64,000 bases of DNA from Hyaloscypha bicolor E. Taxonomy: Eukaryota > Ascomycota > Leotiomycetes > Helotiales > Hyaloscyphaceae. Of this stretch, positions 1 through 10,569 are shown in pieces. Made by a program: the position numbers and the translations under genes. The notes under the pieces were generated by a model. That model was given only the letters and a program-made list of their open reading frames with translations, was not told where the DNA came from and ran no database searches. The stretch spans positions 2,444,288-2,508,287 of the forward strand of contig NW_020194555.1 of NCBI RefSeq assembly GCF_002865645.1, written 5' to 3'. How positions within the stretch are numbered: the stretch's first letter is position 1; the number at the start of each line of letters is the position of its first letter.

Positions 1-525
1 CAATATCAGCTTCTCGTTTGCCCATGTCCGAAGTATCCTCAGCTTTCGTAGCCCCGTCAGAAATGATCTCCTCATCCACCTCCTCTACAGCCTTCAACCC
101 CTCTTCATCTACCTCCTTCATCTTTGCCGTCCTCCCTTGTAGCTTGTCCAAGCCATCCAGTGCCGCAGTAGCTGCCTTGACCGCCTCCTTCCAATCCTCA
201 AGCTTCAAATGACATGCCGCAATATTGCTCCTCAGCACCGCAATCTCGTAATCCAGGTAATTCGGACACGTCGACAAAGCTTTATCGTACGTTTCTATGG
301 CATCTTGAAATGAAGCCTTGGCAAACAGCTCGTTTGCTGTTGCCTTCTGCGCGTTTGACTCTTGAAGGAGGGACTGCAAACTTGTAAGCTCGGTGCAAAG
401 GCAGGATACGGATGACGCACCGCTTCCTTCTCTGGAGGAAATCTGATCACCTCCTCCGGTTCCTCTGGGACCTCATCTTGCTTCCCCTTCGGCTTGCGCT
501 GGAATCTCTCTGTCCTCGTCGTCAT
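1..525 (-). CDS. Tetratricopeptide-repeat protein, TTC1-like (C-terminal part beyond window)
   Basis: The gene starts at the ATG complement of 523-525 and runs off the left edge. Exon 1 (421-525) encodes a charged start, MTTRTERFQRKPKGKQ. A 47-nt intron (374-420; donor GTGCGT, CTTAC branch, TTTGCAG acceptor) joins in frame to exon 2 (1-373). Exon 2 carries TPR helices, including ANELFAKASFQDAIETYDKA and VLRSNIAACHLKLEDWKEAV, followed by an acidic linker. This order (charged N-terminus, TPRs with 'RSNIAACHLKL') matches fungal homologues of TTC1, a cytosolic co-chaperone-type TPR protein. The start is divergent from the HAD gene, 155 bp away, so they probably share a promoter. The family is likely; the exact orthology is inferred. 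Confidence 0.8.
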
Positions 526-680
526 GATGTATTTGGCAGAGTGACGTTCGCCAGCACTGGGAACGTTGGCGCGGAATGAATCCGCTGGACCCCTCGCAAA
601 AGGATTTTGTACGACTCCAGGTTCTCTTTCTACCCCTCGCTTCTCACGCCTCACCTCCTGCAAGGCTGCAAGTTACAAAG

Positions 681-1554
681 ATGTCCTTGCGCAGGACAGA
701 GTAAGTCCGGCCGTTTTCGCATCCAGTAATCAGTTAACAAATGCCTCAGCTTCCCCCCAGTCCGGGCATGTCTCTTCGACATGGACGGTCTCCTCCTGGA
801 CTCTGAAGACAAATATACCATCTGTACGAACGCTATCCTCGCAAAATACGGACGCGGCACTCTCCCCTGGTCCATCAAAGCACAATTGCAAGGCCGTCCC
901 GGCCCCACCTCAGGCGCCATCCTCTGGGAATGGGCACAGCTTCCTATCTCCTTCGAGCAATACCAATCCGAACTCATCTCTCTGCAAAAGGAGCACTTCC
1001 CCACATGCAAACCGCTTCCTGGAGTTGAGAAATTGCTGGGGGACTTGACTGTAGCGAGAACTGGGAAGGGGGAGAAGGTCCACATTGCGTTGGCTACTAG
1101 TAGCACTGCTACGAACTTTAAGCTAAAGACCGCGCATTTGGAGGAGTTGTTCTGTGTCTTTGAGGGGCATAGGAGAGTGCTTGGGGATGATGAGAGGGTA
1201 CCTAAAGGAAAGGGAAAGCCGGCGCCGGATATTTACTTGATTGCTCTGCAGACCATCAACGCAAGTTTGGAGCCCGGAGAGGAGGAAATCACGCCTGAAG
1301 AGTGTTTGGTATTTGAGGACAGTGTTCCGGGGGTGGAAGCTGGACGGAGAGCTGGTATGAGAGTTGCATGGGTCCCACATCCGGAATTGCATAAAGAGTA
1401 CGATGGAAGGCAGGGAGAGGTGCTGGCAGGCAGGACGGGAGAGGGAGGGCCTGAAGATATGCATCAGCTAGGAGAGATTGACGATGGGTGGGCAGATTAT
1501 ATGCAGAGTCTAGAAGATTTTCCATATGAGAAGTATGGTATGGTGGTTGAATAG
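681..1554 (+). CDS. HAD-superfamily phosphatase (GS1 / pseudouridine-5'-phosphatase-like)
   Basis: There are two exons, 681-700 and 750-1554, with a 49-nt intron (GTAAGT...CCTCAG); the product is 274 aa. Splicing places the short first exon MSLRRT in front of DFPPVRACLFDMDGLLLDSE, which restores the conserved beta-strand before the nucleophile. HAD motif I is DMDG (about Asp17 and Asp19), motif II is the ATSST stretch, motif III is KGKPAPDIY and motif IV is VFEDSVPGVEAG. A cap domain lies between motifs I and II, as in GS1/HDHD1 and glycerol-3-phosphatase-type enzymes, so a small phosphorylated metabolite is the probable substrate. The acidic C-terminal tail (DGWADYMQSLEDFPYEKYG) is typical of fungal members. 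The gene ends 151 bp from the convergent acyltransferase gene. The substrate cannot be decided from sequence. Confidence 0.88.
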
Positions 1555-1705
1555 AACGGTCGACATATAATAGGCCTTAGACTATAACCCCTATAGAGTA
1601 ATCAGCACCTTAATCTCATCGAGGCATTTTTGATTCATGATGTGGTACAGATTGCTCTCTCTTATCTCACAAATCCGTGTACAAATGCTCTGGTATAATA
1701 CATAT

Positions 1706-4360
1706 TCACAAATGCGCCCTTGCTTTCAACGCTTGTCTCCTTTTCTGCTTCTTTTTCAACAGAAGCTTGTCCTCTTCAGACATATTTGTCTCCCCCGTTG
1801 TATTCATGAAAAGATTCTGCGCAATTGTCTCGGTATGCCGTAAAACTCTAGTTGAGACTGTAGCGCCATCTCTTCTATTCTTTCCTTCTCTCCGAGATTG
1901 TGCTATCCTCTCAATGAAATCCCATAATTTACCCTCGGGCACGATGGCTCCACTTTGCGGGTTGCGCTGAGGCGTCCAATCCGGTGCTAATTTAGCTCGA
2001 GGTAGGATCTTTGCGTTTCTGCTCTTGGCCACCACAACGATCCCCTCGTCTTCAAATCTTGCCCATGCATTCTTAAGTGTTTCTTTGTTGACTGCTTCGA
2101 AATACGATAAATCGCCCTGATGGTACAGAGTTTTGCCGAGCTACAAGGATTAGACACTTTTAAATTTAGGATGTCGAACGAACACTTACCAACTGGGAAC
2201 TGCTTTGACACTTCGCGGAGTCCAGCCACCCGTCTCCCTTATAAGCTAATGGTGGTGAAAATCCCATCAGTGATACTGCACCAAGCCAACTGGCTTCAAT
2301 GAATGGCCATATCAGGAAGCAGTAGAAGTCATAATTCTCGCGACCTGCAACTCGTTCTTCCTCCGCGAGTCCTACTCCTGTGACCTTGCCTTCGTTGTCT
2401 CGAGTCAACTCGATGACCTTGTCTGCCTCGAGACCTTTAAGAGTATTGTCCAGATTGGCCGCGAGCCCTTCGGTTGGATATATAAATTCCCCTCGGAACA
2501 GTTGAGATAGAAATAGAACTTGTTCGCGGAGCTCCTCATATGAGATTCTTTGGTTGTCAGGCCCACCTCCGCGCTTGACCCTCAGGTACATGCTTGCACT
2601 GACCAACGCCTCCGAAATAAACAGATGTATCGTCATATTGCGGTAGAATGACAGCTGAAACCGGTCAACTGCATAATAGGTAGGCTCTGGTAGACCTTCG
2701 ACGAGTCCGACAAGATCTTTGCCGAGAACATCGAGGCCACGTTCGATGACTACTGAAGTCGGTGCATTTCCAAAATGAGCAACTCGGCCACCTTTTGATC
2801 TGACACGATCGCTCAGCCATTCAACTCGCCGTACCAGCTCCGCTTTTCCGACACCTCTGCCTCTCAAAGTCAAAAGAACAGTTCCAATCAGAGCAGTGGG
2901 CATAACGACGGATACCGCATTGATATCAGAGAGCATTTTGTACCCAAGAGTGCGCAGCAACTTTTGCCTCGTAGCTGGATCATTAACACTCTTCATGTCG
3001 ATACTCTTCGGTATTCCTGTTCTAGCTTGTTGGTCTTGAATGAATTGCCGCAAACTCCAAGGTTCATGGAATCTCACATCCACTCGGCCAAGTTTCAAAG
3101 ACAGAACCGAGGATGCAGACAAGAAGTCGGCCAAATTCTCTTTCTTTTTCGGGACCCCGAGCAATTCGCCAACGTAGCCTTCCGTCTCAATGACTTTGTC
3201 ATATTGGGTGCTGACAGGGCAGATGATTGTGTCTTCGACTCTTCCAGACAGTATGCTGTCCAGAATGAAGCTTAGGATTCCGAATTTTGGAGGGAGGAGT
3301 TTCCCTGTTCTCGATCGTCCTCCTTCAATGAAACACTCGAAATTGAAGCCACCCTGCAAGAGTGTGTCGATGTAGGATTGTACAAGCGTGGTATAAAGAA
3401 TGTCATCACCGAAGCTGCGACGAATCCACATAGCGCCTGAAGAATTAACGCCATGCGTAGAAATAAAAAGAGAAGAACTTACCAGCGTGCTGTAAGAAGC
3501 TTCCTACGACCGGGAAATTAAGATTATCTCCTGCCACGACCGTAGGCAGCGCTAGACCTAGCCTATAGCAGATTATTTGCAACGAAACGTAGTCTACGTG
3601 TGAACGATGGCAAGGCAAGAAGATTATGCTTTGCTTGTTCTTCTCTGCCTTCTCCGCCACCGTTCGTAGTCGCAGAACTTCTTCACTGGACACATGAATG
3701 CCTGCAACACATTAATACCTTCACGAGAACATTAAATATCGGAGAATATACCTTGGTGATATGCCCTGGTCAAGAGCTGCGTACATAAATAGTACGCACT
3801 CCGGATAAACGGCTTGCTCTCCATCTTGCAAATCATATCCCCCGTCAACTTTTCACACAACTCATTAAGACTCTGCTCAATAACCGTCTTCCTCTGGTAC
3901 CGCTTAGCAGCATACGAAGGATCATCCTTATTCAACAGTCCATCCTTCTCCTCCACAGCAATCCTCTTCTCCGCCAATTCAGTGATTCGTTTCTGCAGGA
4001 TAGGTGTAGAGAGCACCGCCGCCGTCATATTCTCCGAGAATCCAGAATAGAAGATCGGTTGTCCGATAAAATGGTCGTAGGCCCGCCATCCTGTGCCAGA
4101 GACGTGGAGTGATACCTCTCTCAGAAACCTGTGCGGGGTTAGCGTCACGTTCTCAACCTACAAGTTTCACTCGACGGAACATACTCCAAAGGACTCGACC
4201 TGAACCTCGCCATATGCTCCACCAGGTTCCTCTCCTTGTCGCCATCCTGCGTCCTTGCCGGAGGCTCAACATATCCACTCGGGTGAAGCGTAACCTGATC
4301 CCCCAGGATCTCTAAATCCGGCGCCGAGGTACGCGGCGACGAGTCCCGCGGATCAGCCAT
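1706..4360 (-). CDS. Glycerol-3-phosphate / DHAP acyltransferase, GNPAT-PlsB family, with a PTS1-like C-terminus
   Basis: There are five exons (4360-4185, 4128-3752, 3701-3483, 3436-2190, 2140-1706); the introns are 56, 50, 46 and 49 nt, all GT-AG, and the exon lengths sum to 817 codons plus stop. Acyltransferase block I, HRSHVDY (catalytic His-x4-Asp), lies near residue 217, block III EGGRSRTGK near 295, and a block IV-like ICPVSTQYDKV follows. These are diagnostic of the PlsB/GNPAT class, which acylates glycerol-3-phosphate or dihydroxyacetone phosphate at sn-1. The protein ends ...RQALKARAHL. The last three residues, AHL, fit the PTS1 consensus [SAC][KRH][LM], which argues for a peroxisomal matrix enzyme of the DHAPAT type that starts ether-lipid synthesis. 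That localisation is an inference. The start is divergent from POP4, with 255 bp between the ATGs. Confidence 0.9.
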
Positions 4361-4615
4361 GTCTGCAGATTTTCAATTGTGTTGTGTAGCACGAACAGAC
4401 GGACAAATAAGCCTCATAACAAAATCATGGCCGCAGTCGGGAAGATGGGCTGTTTTCGTTTTCATGTTGAGCAAGCAGGAATCCGGGGGTGTGGTTTACA
4501 GGGGGAAGCCTTCGGCATTCCCACATTGGGGGGCTAGTCGGAAAGCTTATTTTCCATGTGACAACCTCCCTCAATCTCTTTTCAACCCCACCATACGAGC
4601 TCCAAGCTCTCCAAA

Positions 4616-5374
4616 ATGGCCACGACACCCTCACGTAAAACCCAGGCGGATATTGTCTCTAAAAAAGACAATCTTGTCCTATCCCTACTTTCAAGAGCGC
4701 ATTCCCCGGAGACAGCAGGGCGCATCTACCACGAGAAAATCCGCAAACGACCCCTCCACCTCAAGCCCACCGAGCCCGACACCGCACAACAAGCTCGACG
4801 CCAGGCACGACACCTCAAGCTCCAAAAGCTCAAGAAGAAGAACAAACCTGCTCCTCTCTCCGCACGACAGAAGCGCGCGCTAATGCTCTATGATATTCCA
4901 AAGTCAGAGCAGAAATACGAGATCTATGAGCCGTTGAATCGGATGTGGATTGGGTATATACAGGAGGTTTTAGGGTTGAGCCAGGAAGGGGGGATGGTCT
5001 CGAATACAGAGGCGGCGAAGTTGTGCTCTGCGGATTTCCATGGTGCGGAGTTCGAGGTTGTGAGGAGTAGGTGTGTGTCCAGGGTGGGTGTGAAGGGGAT
5101 TGTGGTCAAGGACTCGAGATTTGCATTTGAGGTTGTCACCAAGAAAGATGTTGTCAAAGTTCTGCCGAAAGAGCATACGATCTTCAGGTTTAGGGTCCCT
5201 TTTCCGGGAAAGACGACGGATGGTGTGGAGGAGAGAAAAGAGACAGAGTTGAAGACCGATGGGGAAAAGAAACCCAAGGATTTGGTGTTCGAGTTACATG
5301 GCGACCAATTCCAGCATCGGGCGGCGGATAGGGCGAACAAGAAGTTCAAGCCGCACTTCTTGCCAGATCTTTGA
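4616..5374 (+). CDS. POP4: RNase P/MRP protein subunit Pop4 (Rpp29)
   Basis: This is a single exon of 252 aa. The N-terminal half is basic and rich in Lys/Arg. The C-terminal half is the Pop4/Rpp29 (UPF0086) Sm-like beta-barrel, with strands around CSADFHGAEFEVVRSRCVSR, VGVKGIVVKDSRFAFEVVT and a conserved VLPKEHTIFRF segment, followed by a late FELHGDQFQHRAADRANKKF tail. Pop4 is an RNA-binding subunit shared by nuclear RNase P (tRNA 5' maturation) and RNase MRP (pre-rRNA cleavage). The ATG lies in a good fungal context (CCAAAATGGC). The gene converges on the Zn2Cys6 factor, with 776 bp between stops. Confidence 0.92.
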   Translation: MATTPSRKTQADIVSKKDNLVLSLLSRAHSPETAGRIYHEKIRKRPLHLKPTEPDTAQQARRQARHLKLQKLKKKNKPAPLSARQKRALMLYDIPKSEQKYEIYEPLNRMWIGYIQEVLGLSQEGGMVSNTEAAKLCSADFHGAEFEVVRSRCVSRVGVKGIVVKDSRFAFEVVTKKDVVKVLPKEHTIFRFRVPFPGKTTDGVEERKETELKTDGEKKPKDLVFELHGDQFQHRAADRANKKFKPHFLPDL

Positions 5375-6150
5375 GTGTTCGAGTTAGGAAGAGAACGAAA
5401 ACCAGGATGCTATATCACCCCGAGGCTTGGGAGAAGCTCGTGCTATCTGTTACAAAGAAAATTTCGAGCTGGTAAGGAGAGAAGCATTGTGACAGAAGTT
5501 TAATTCTAACCTTATTACAAGAAGTTCCCATTCCGAAGACGAATACGAAAAGCCAGGTCTGAAAGCCGGGTGGGGAAAGTAATATCTGTGACTCGGGACC
5601 TGGAAGACTAGGTCAAAACAACCTCGCCTGGCTGCTTGTCAACCAATGGGGTAACTCCCAGATGTTTCTTTTGCTACGACAAGCACCTTGGTGTGATTGG
5701 TGGCGTTTGTCTCAAGCTACTCCGCCACCGCAACGCCCTCCCATCACATCTCAGCTTTAGAAACCTCTACTTGCTTCTTCGAACAGACTTTCAAGTTTAG
5801 CCAAGGTCAATAAGGTTGTTTCATAGACAATACATTATTGGTTTGTGTAGCTGTGCTAAGCGCTACCTAATAGTAAGCATAGCTTCTTCGTACCAGCCTG
5901 AAGACTCTACAATTGCACAGAATGTCATAAAATGTGGCCCCAACACCATGCTTGCATGCATACCAATAAAACCCTAAAATCGTTTAGTCGTTAAAGTGCC
6001 TCCCGTAAAACAGTAACTCCATATCGTTGTAAATCTCCACCCATATTTCGAATTTGTAATGAAGTCCATATCTCGTCATTGTTTTGCATACTAGCAAAAT
6101 CCATCAAAGTAGCACCACCCAAACCAAGATCATCGGCACTTCCAGCAAGA
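5375..6150. other. Convergent intergenic region
   Basis: This lies between the stops of POP4 and the Zn2Cys6 gene. I see no ORF with coding character, no repeat and no RNA gene. It presumably holds both 3' untranslated regions. Confidence 0.6.
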
Positions 6151-8464
6151 TCACATGAAGTTAATGTGGCTAGAGTGATGATGTTGCTGGTTTGGCGGCT
6201 GATAATGGCTCTGATACGGGTGATTTGGCAGTGAAAAATCGGCCTTGGACAGGATCGGATTCAAAATGCCGCTAGGAACGGTCCGAGGCTGAGGTGGCGC
6301 CGGAGGAAGATTCGTAGCAGGCGCTTGGGTTGTCGTCGGGAAGAACTGGGCGAGGGAATTCTGCGGAGCCATCCTCTGGGGTTGAACATCATCTGCCCAG
6401 CGCCATTTCGACTTCAGCTCCTTCGTCAGGGCTGCAATCCTCCAACCTGTTTCCTTCTGGATCTTATTGAAAATCTCCAGAATCTCTTCCTGCTCCCGTC
6501 GGTCGACAAGGCCATCTCCAGCGATTGCCAGAGATCGAATCGCAACGCTGGCGACTCCTCGATCCTTGACATGTGCGGTGATTCCACAAACCATATGAGC
6601 ATGGTGCAAGTACATGCTGCTCAACTCTTCACTATCCTTGGACAAAAGAGGGTGAATCTGTGCCAGGAGACACATCGAAGTATGATAAAACAGCCGGCCA
6701 GTAATTGTGGCACGTTTTATGAGCCTGGTTTCATTAGCACGTTTGCGTCACAAAGAGACCGAATCTACTCACCAAACTTCTGGGAAGGCGGACTTCGAGC
6801 TAGTCTGAGAAGGATGCAGATACCCTAGTGGATGCATAGTCCTCGGAATCCTGTCATTCCAGCTGTCACACAAGTTTTTCAATCTCTGCCACTCCTGGAA
6901 CCTGGATTGAAGCCGAATCTGTTCGTCGTGGGGAGAAGCCTCCTGGAATCGTGGAATCGAAGCCCGGAAATTGGCAATCTTTCCCACAATATACAGGATT
7001 CGATAAACCCATAACTCCTCTTTCCCAGTTTCCGACTCTTGGTGGAAGTCCATATCAAGTCCCCACTGGTCAGGATCCCATGCAACTTGCCAATTGAAAT
7101 GGAGACAGCTCAACAGCTCCATCCCAACATTCAACCAAAAGCAAGCAGCCCCTATTCCTGTACTCTTCGCATTCCAGCCGCACTCTTTGATCAAAGCCCG
7201 AGCACCTGCAATGTGATTCATACGTTGCATTGCTCTCTCTGACATAATCTCGTACACGTTGAGAATGACCGCCGTGGTCGCACAAACAACAGTGTCTCGG
7301 TCGGGATTTTGTAGCGAGCGTAACAATTGGGTGGTTGCCGTATCGTAGTAATACAACGCTTTGTCCTCGTGATACATCGGGTTGACTAGTGTCAAGTGAC
7401 GAGCTCCACAGGCCAGGAAGGCGTTGAGCAGCATTGGCTCATGCAGAGAGTGGAATGGTAGCAACCTGGAGAAATGCTTGTGAGGATCCATACTGTCCAT
7501 CCACAATCCCACTTCTTCCACAAAAACTTGCATAAACAAGACTTCTTCAGCAGACGTCAGGTATTGGGGTCTCTCGCTCGGTGGAGTTGGGGGTAGAGCC
7601 AGGGCTTGTTCGGGGTTGCTATAAGACGTAGGAGGTGCGGTTAGGAAGGATCCATCACTACCAGTGTGCGAATGGTGACGACCGTCTTGTCTTGAATGGA
7701 GGTGTTCGCTCTTGGCTCCCATTCCGTGATCTGAGTATGGCCCGCTGGATTGTATAGGAGGCAACGAGTTGCTATTTTCAGGCATGAGTGGATCGTGGGC
7801 CATGGGCCGTACGGCGAATTCTAACGGGGTCTCTCGAGGGGGTGTTATAATCTGGTCGAGGTGGGCATACCGCTGCAGGCCGCCTCGATATTCGGACGCA
7901 ATCTCTCGAGACTCATCTTGAAAATTTACTACAATAAAGTTAGTACAGAGGTGAAGGATTTGGAACAATGTATGCTTCTCTACCGTTCCAGTCTGCTGTC
8001 GGTGGAATTATTGGCGGGTTCTTAACAGTCGTATCAATAAAGTTCAGACGTACGCCCCTCTTACAAACTCGACTTGACTTTCGACAATTTTGGCAGTTTG
8101 GCAGACCTTCATCACACTTCAAGTGGCGTTCTCTGCAAGTCAAACAGCCAGTCCGTACGCGTTTCGGCTTGCTTGCCGCAGCAGCAGCTCCATCTGCAGC
8201 ATCAGGTGCACCCTCTGTGGCCGGCATCTGCGTAGGATTCTTTGGTATCTGCTTTATAGGCTTGGCTGGGGCAGCAATTCGCTGTCTCTTGGCTGGTGGG
8301 GGACTGATATCGCTGACGTGATAGTTCGAGGGGTTGAATTGTTGCTGCTCGCCCACTAGTGTGAGATCCGAGGCAGTCGACGCCGAGTACAACGGCGGCG
8401 ACTGGTATGGATAGTCCAGATCAAATCCAGGTGCGAGGTAGCTTTGGTTATCGTACGCCGCCAC
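6151..8464 (-). CDS. Zn(II)2Cys6 transcription factor with fungal-specific middle domain (OefC/Moc3-like)
   Basis: There are three exons (8464-7984, 7928-6773, 6724-6151) with introns of 55 and 48 nt; the first has a perfect TACTAAC branch site. The product is 736 aa. The binuclear cluster is CxxCx6Cx6CxxCx6C, with Cys107, 110, 117, 124, 127 and 134, within [17 protein letters not shown] and [20 protein letters not shown]. The cluster is followed directly by a conserved FIDT segment and, after a Pro/Ser-rich linker, by an alpha-helical regulatory domain ([38 protein letters not shown]). The C-terminus is Gln/Pro/His-rich. The [14 protein letters not shown]...RGVRLNFID signature resembles developmental regulators annotated OefC in aspergilli and Moc3 in fission yeast; I am moderately sure of that. 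The unusually long gene-free upstream region fits a regulated developmental gene. Confidence 0.88.
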
Positions 8465-10569
8465 GGTGAAGACTCTGCGATTGCTCGCAGTGGTGTCCTG
8501 GGAGAATGGTTTGGCTTCCCAATGACATTTGCATGCAAGCCTCGAGCGTCAACACGATGAAGCCTGCGAGCAGGGACAATAGCAGAAAAATCGAGGAAAG
8601 GCACAATTCGACCTTGGCTCTGGAGGAGCAGGCTGCGGAGGGTGGGCGATCCGAACGCTACGAGGATGGGACTCGAAAGGACTGAAACTTGCTGCGGCCA
8701 AGAACGAGGGACTCGGGGCAATTGTTTTGTTATAGGCGGGAAAGAATGTGAGGAGCACAGCGTATTCTGGATCGCAAATTGGTGGTTGTGTGCATTCAGA
8801 CGTGAGCAGAGGTCGAGCCCGCCGTTGAAGCAGTGACGAAGATCAACAGGTCCTCCCTGGGCTCGTGCCGAGTTGAATATGGCGGGCGCTCTGTTCGGCT
8901 TGGATTGCCTGTGGCAGTGGTGGCTGGTCTAGCGCAGCGATGCGGAGGCACGTTCGACTGCCGTGGAACACAGCATCCAATGCAATCATGCAAAGCAAAT
9001 CTCTTCCGGAACCGTAAAGATGAGCTCTTCAGTTCACAAGCCAGGTCGCCAGTGATGGCGTTAGCGATGCAGCTTTGGGAGGAGAGGAGAGGAGAGGAGA
9101 GGAGAGGAGATGTTTGCAAGGAGGAGAGGGATTGTTTGCAAAGAAGGAGAGAGTCTCGACTCTCGAATCTCGACATGCAAATACAGGATCAGTTCCGCTG
9201 CCAGCACCTCAACCCTTGATCAGCGGGAGGGATGATGTTCTCTTCCTGGCATTATTCCTAGGATTTCTTGCAGAGGCCGCCCCTCGGTTCATCAGGGGAA
9301 CAAGGGCTCTGGATCCTGTCCCGCGTCTGCAGTGCCAACCTTGCAAAGGGCTTTACGCCTCTGACGGAACTGCTCCCCTAACTGGCCCGCCGCCGTCCAG
9401 ATCAATTAATCTATCCCCAGTCTTTGCAGCAGCTCGCTCCCCCGACGGGCCTGGAAGAGGATGGATCAGATCTGGCGGCCCAGGGATGGGATATGATATG
9501 ACATCCGGTCCGATCAGTCTCCCAGCACTCTCCACTACCGGCACGGAGCGCAGCTGCACATCAGACTCTGTCGCGGTAGAGTACTGTATGGACTGGGTGT
9601 CGATGTCACCCGGGCTCTGCTCTTCTCACGGCTGTCACCTCCACATGTCGGAGACCTGCCGCAAAGCTCTGCAGCCTCCAAAGCCTTGAACACGGCAAAT
9701 GCGGGCGATTGGCTGGGAAAAGCGAAGCAGGGCATCAGGGACGATCTATTCTCGATGCGATGAGCGCTGCTCAGCCACGAGAAGTCAAACAGGGCTCTGT
9801 TCGCCGTGTGTGAGGGACGAGGTTCGGATGGGGTGTTTCCCGACACCAGGCTCAGAGTCGATCACCGATGCATCACAGAAGTCGAGGGCAGCGGGCCAGG
9901 AGTTCTTTGCAAGACGGGAGGCAGCATCGTCTGCTGCTAGCCACCAGCAATCTGCACATGCGCCCCGATTAGGAGAATTATCTGGTGAGGGCCCAAGTGA
10001 AGTGTGAGGCTGGGCCTGGAGGTGGTGAAGTGTCGAAACTCCAGTGTTGCGTCCTGTGTCTGCCATCACCCTGCAGCCCAGCCGTCAGAGCTATCGGCCG
10101 GGGGTGCTCTGCCTATCATGCATGGCGGGGAATTCACAACAACGCCAGACGCCAGATCCCGTCTCTTAATAGAGCACATCTTAAATTTAGGTTGCAGATG
10201 CAGATGGGAGGAGAATGCGGTAGCCTATCACGTGGTTGGCGGGGTCCTCCAAGGGCTGAAGGATGAATAGAGTCGAGATATAAATATATAATTACTGCAA
10301 TCCTTCTCAAGTCCAAGGAGTCTTTAGCCGTGTCATACGATTACACCGCCAACCAGCATGCGAGCTTATGTGAATAGCATTTAGCATGGAACTTAATGCA
10401 CAAGGCGCTCCAAGCGGTAGAATAACCCTATTCTCGCGCCCGTGCATCACCGTTCATGGCACCGACCTGACAAAGCGGTTAACAACATCGACTTCGGATC
10501 TCTGGAAGACATAACTGGCCATCTTCATCCCGAAACCAGCGGATCTCCCTATAGCTGCCGCGTTTGGCG
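8465..10569. promoter_or_regulatory. 2.1-kb gene-free region between divergent genes
   Basis: This separates the Zn2Cys6 factor (minus) from ASA1 (plus). It contains several overlapping open frames of up to about 200 codons on both strands, but none has a recognisable domain or a consistent gene structure. It has normal base composition, unlike the repeat blocks, and carries a GGAGA microsatellite. It most likely holds an extended promoter and 5' leader of the transcription factor; this is inferred from its length and position. Confidence 0.45.
9081..9110. repeat. (GGAGA)6 microsatellite
   Basis: There are six exact tandem copies of GGAGA, preceded by a partial copy. They are purine-rich on the plus strand and lie about 620 bp upstream of the Zn2Cys6 factor's ATG. 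Confidence 0.9.

Noticed and set aside
18..212. Plus-strand 64-codon frame at the left edge
   Set aside because: It lies opposite the TPR exon of the TTC1-like gene, which has domain support.
8796..10270. Several overlapping frames of 90-204 codons upstream of the Zn2Cys6 factor
   Set aside because: They overlap on both strands, run through the GGAGA microsatellite and show no domain, start context or splice structure.
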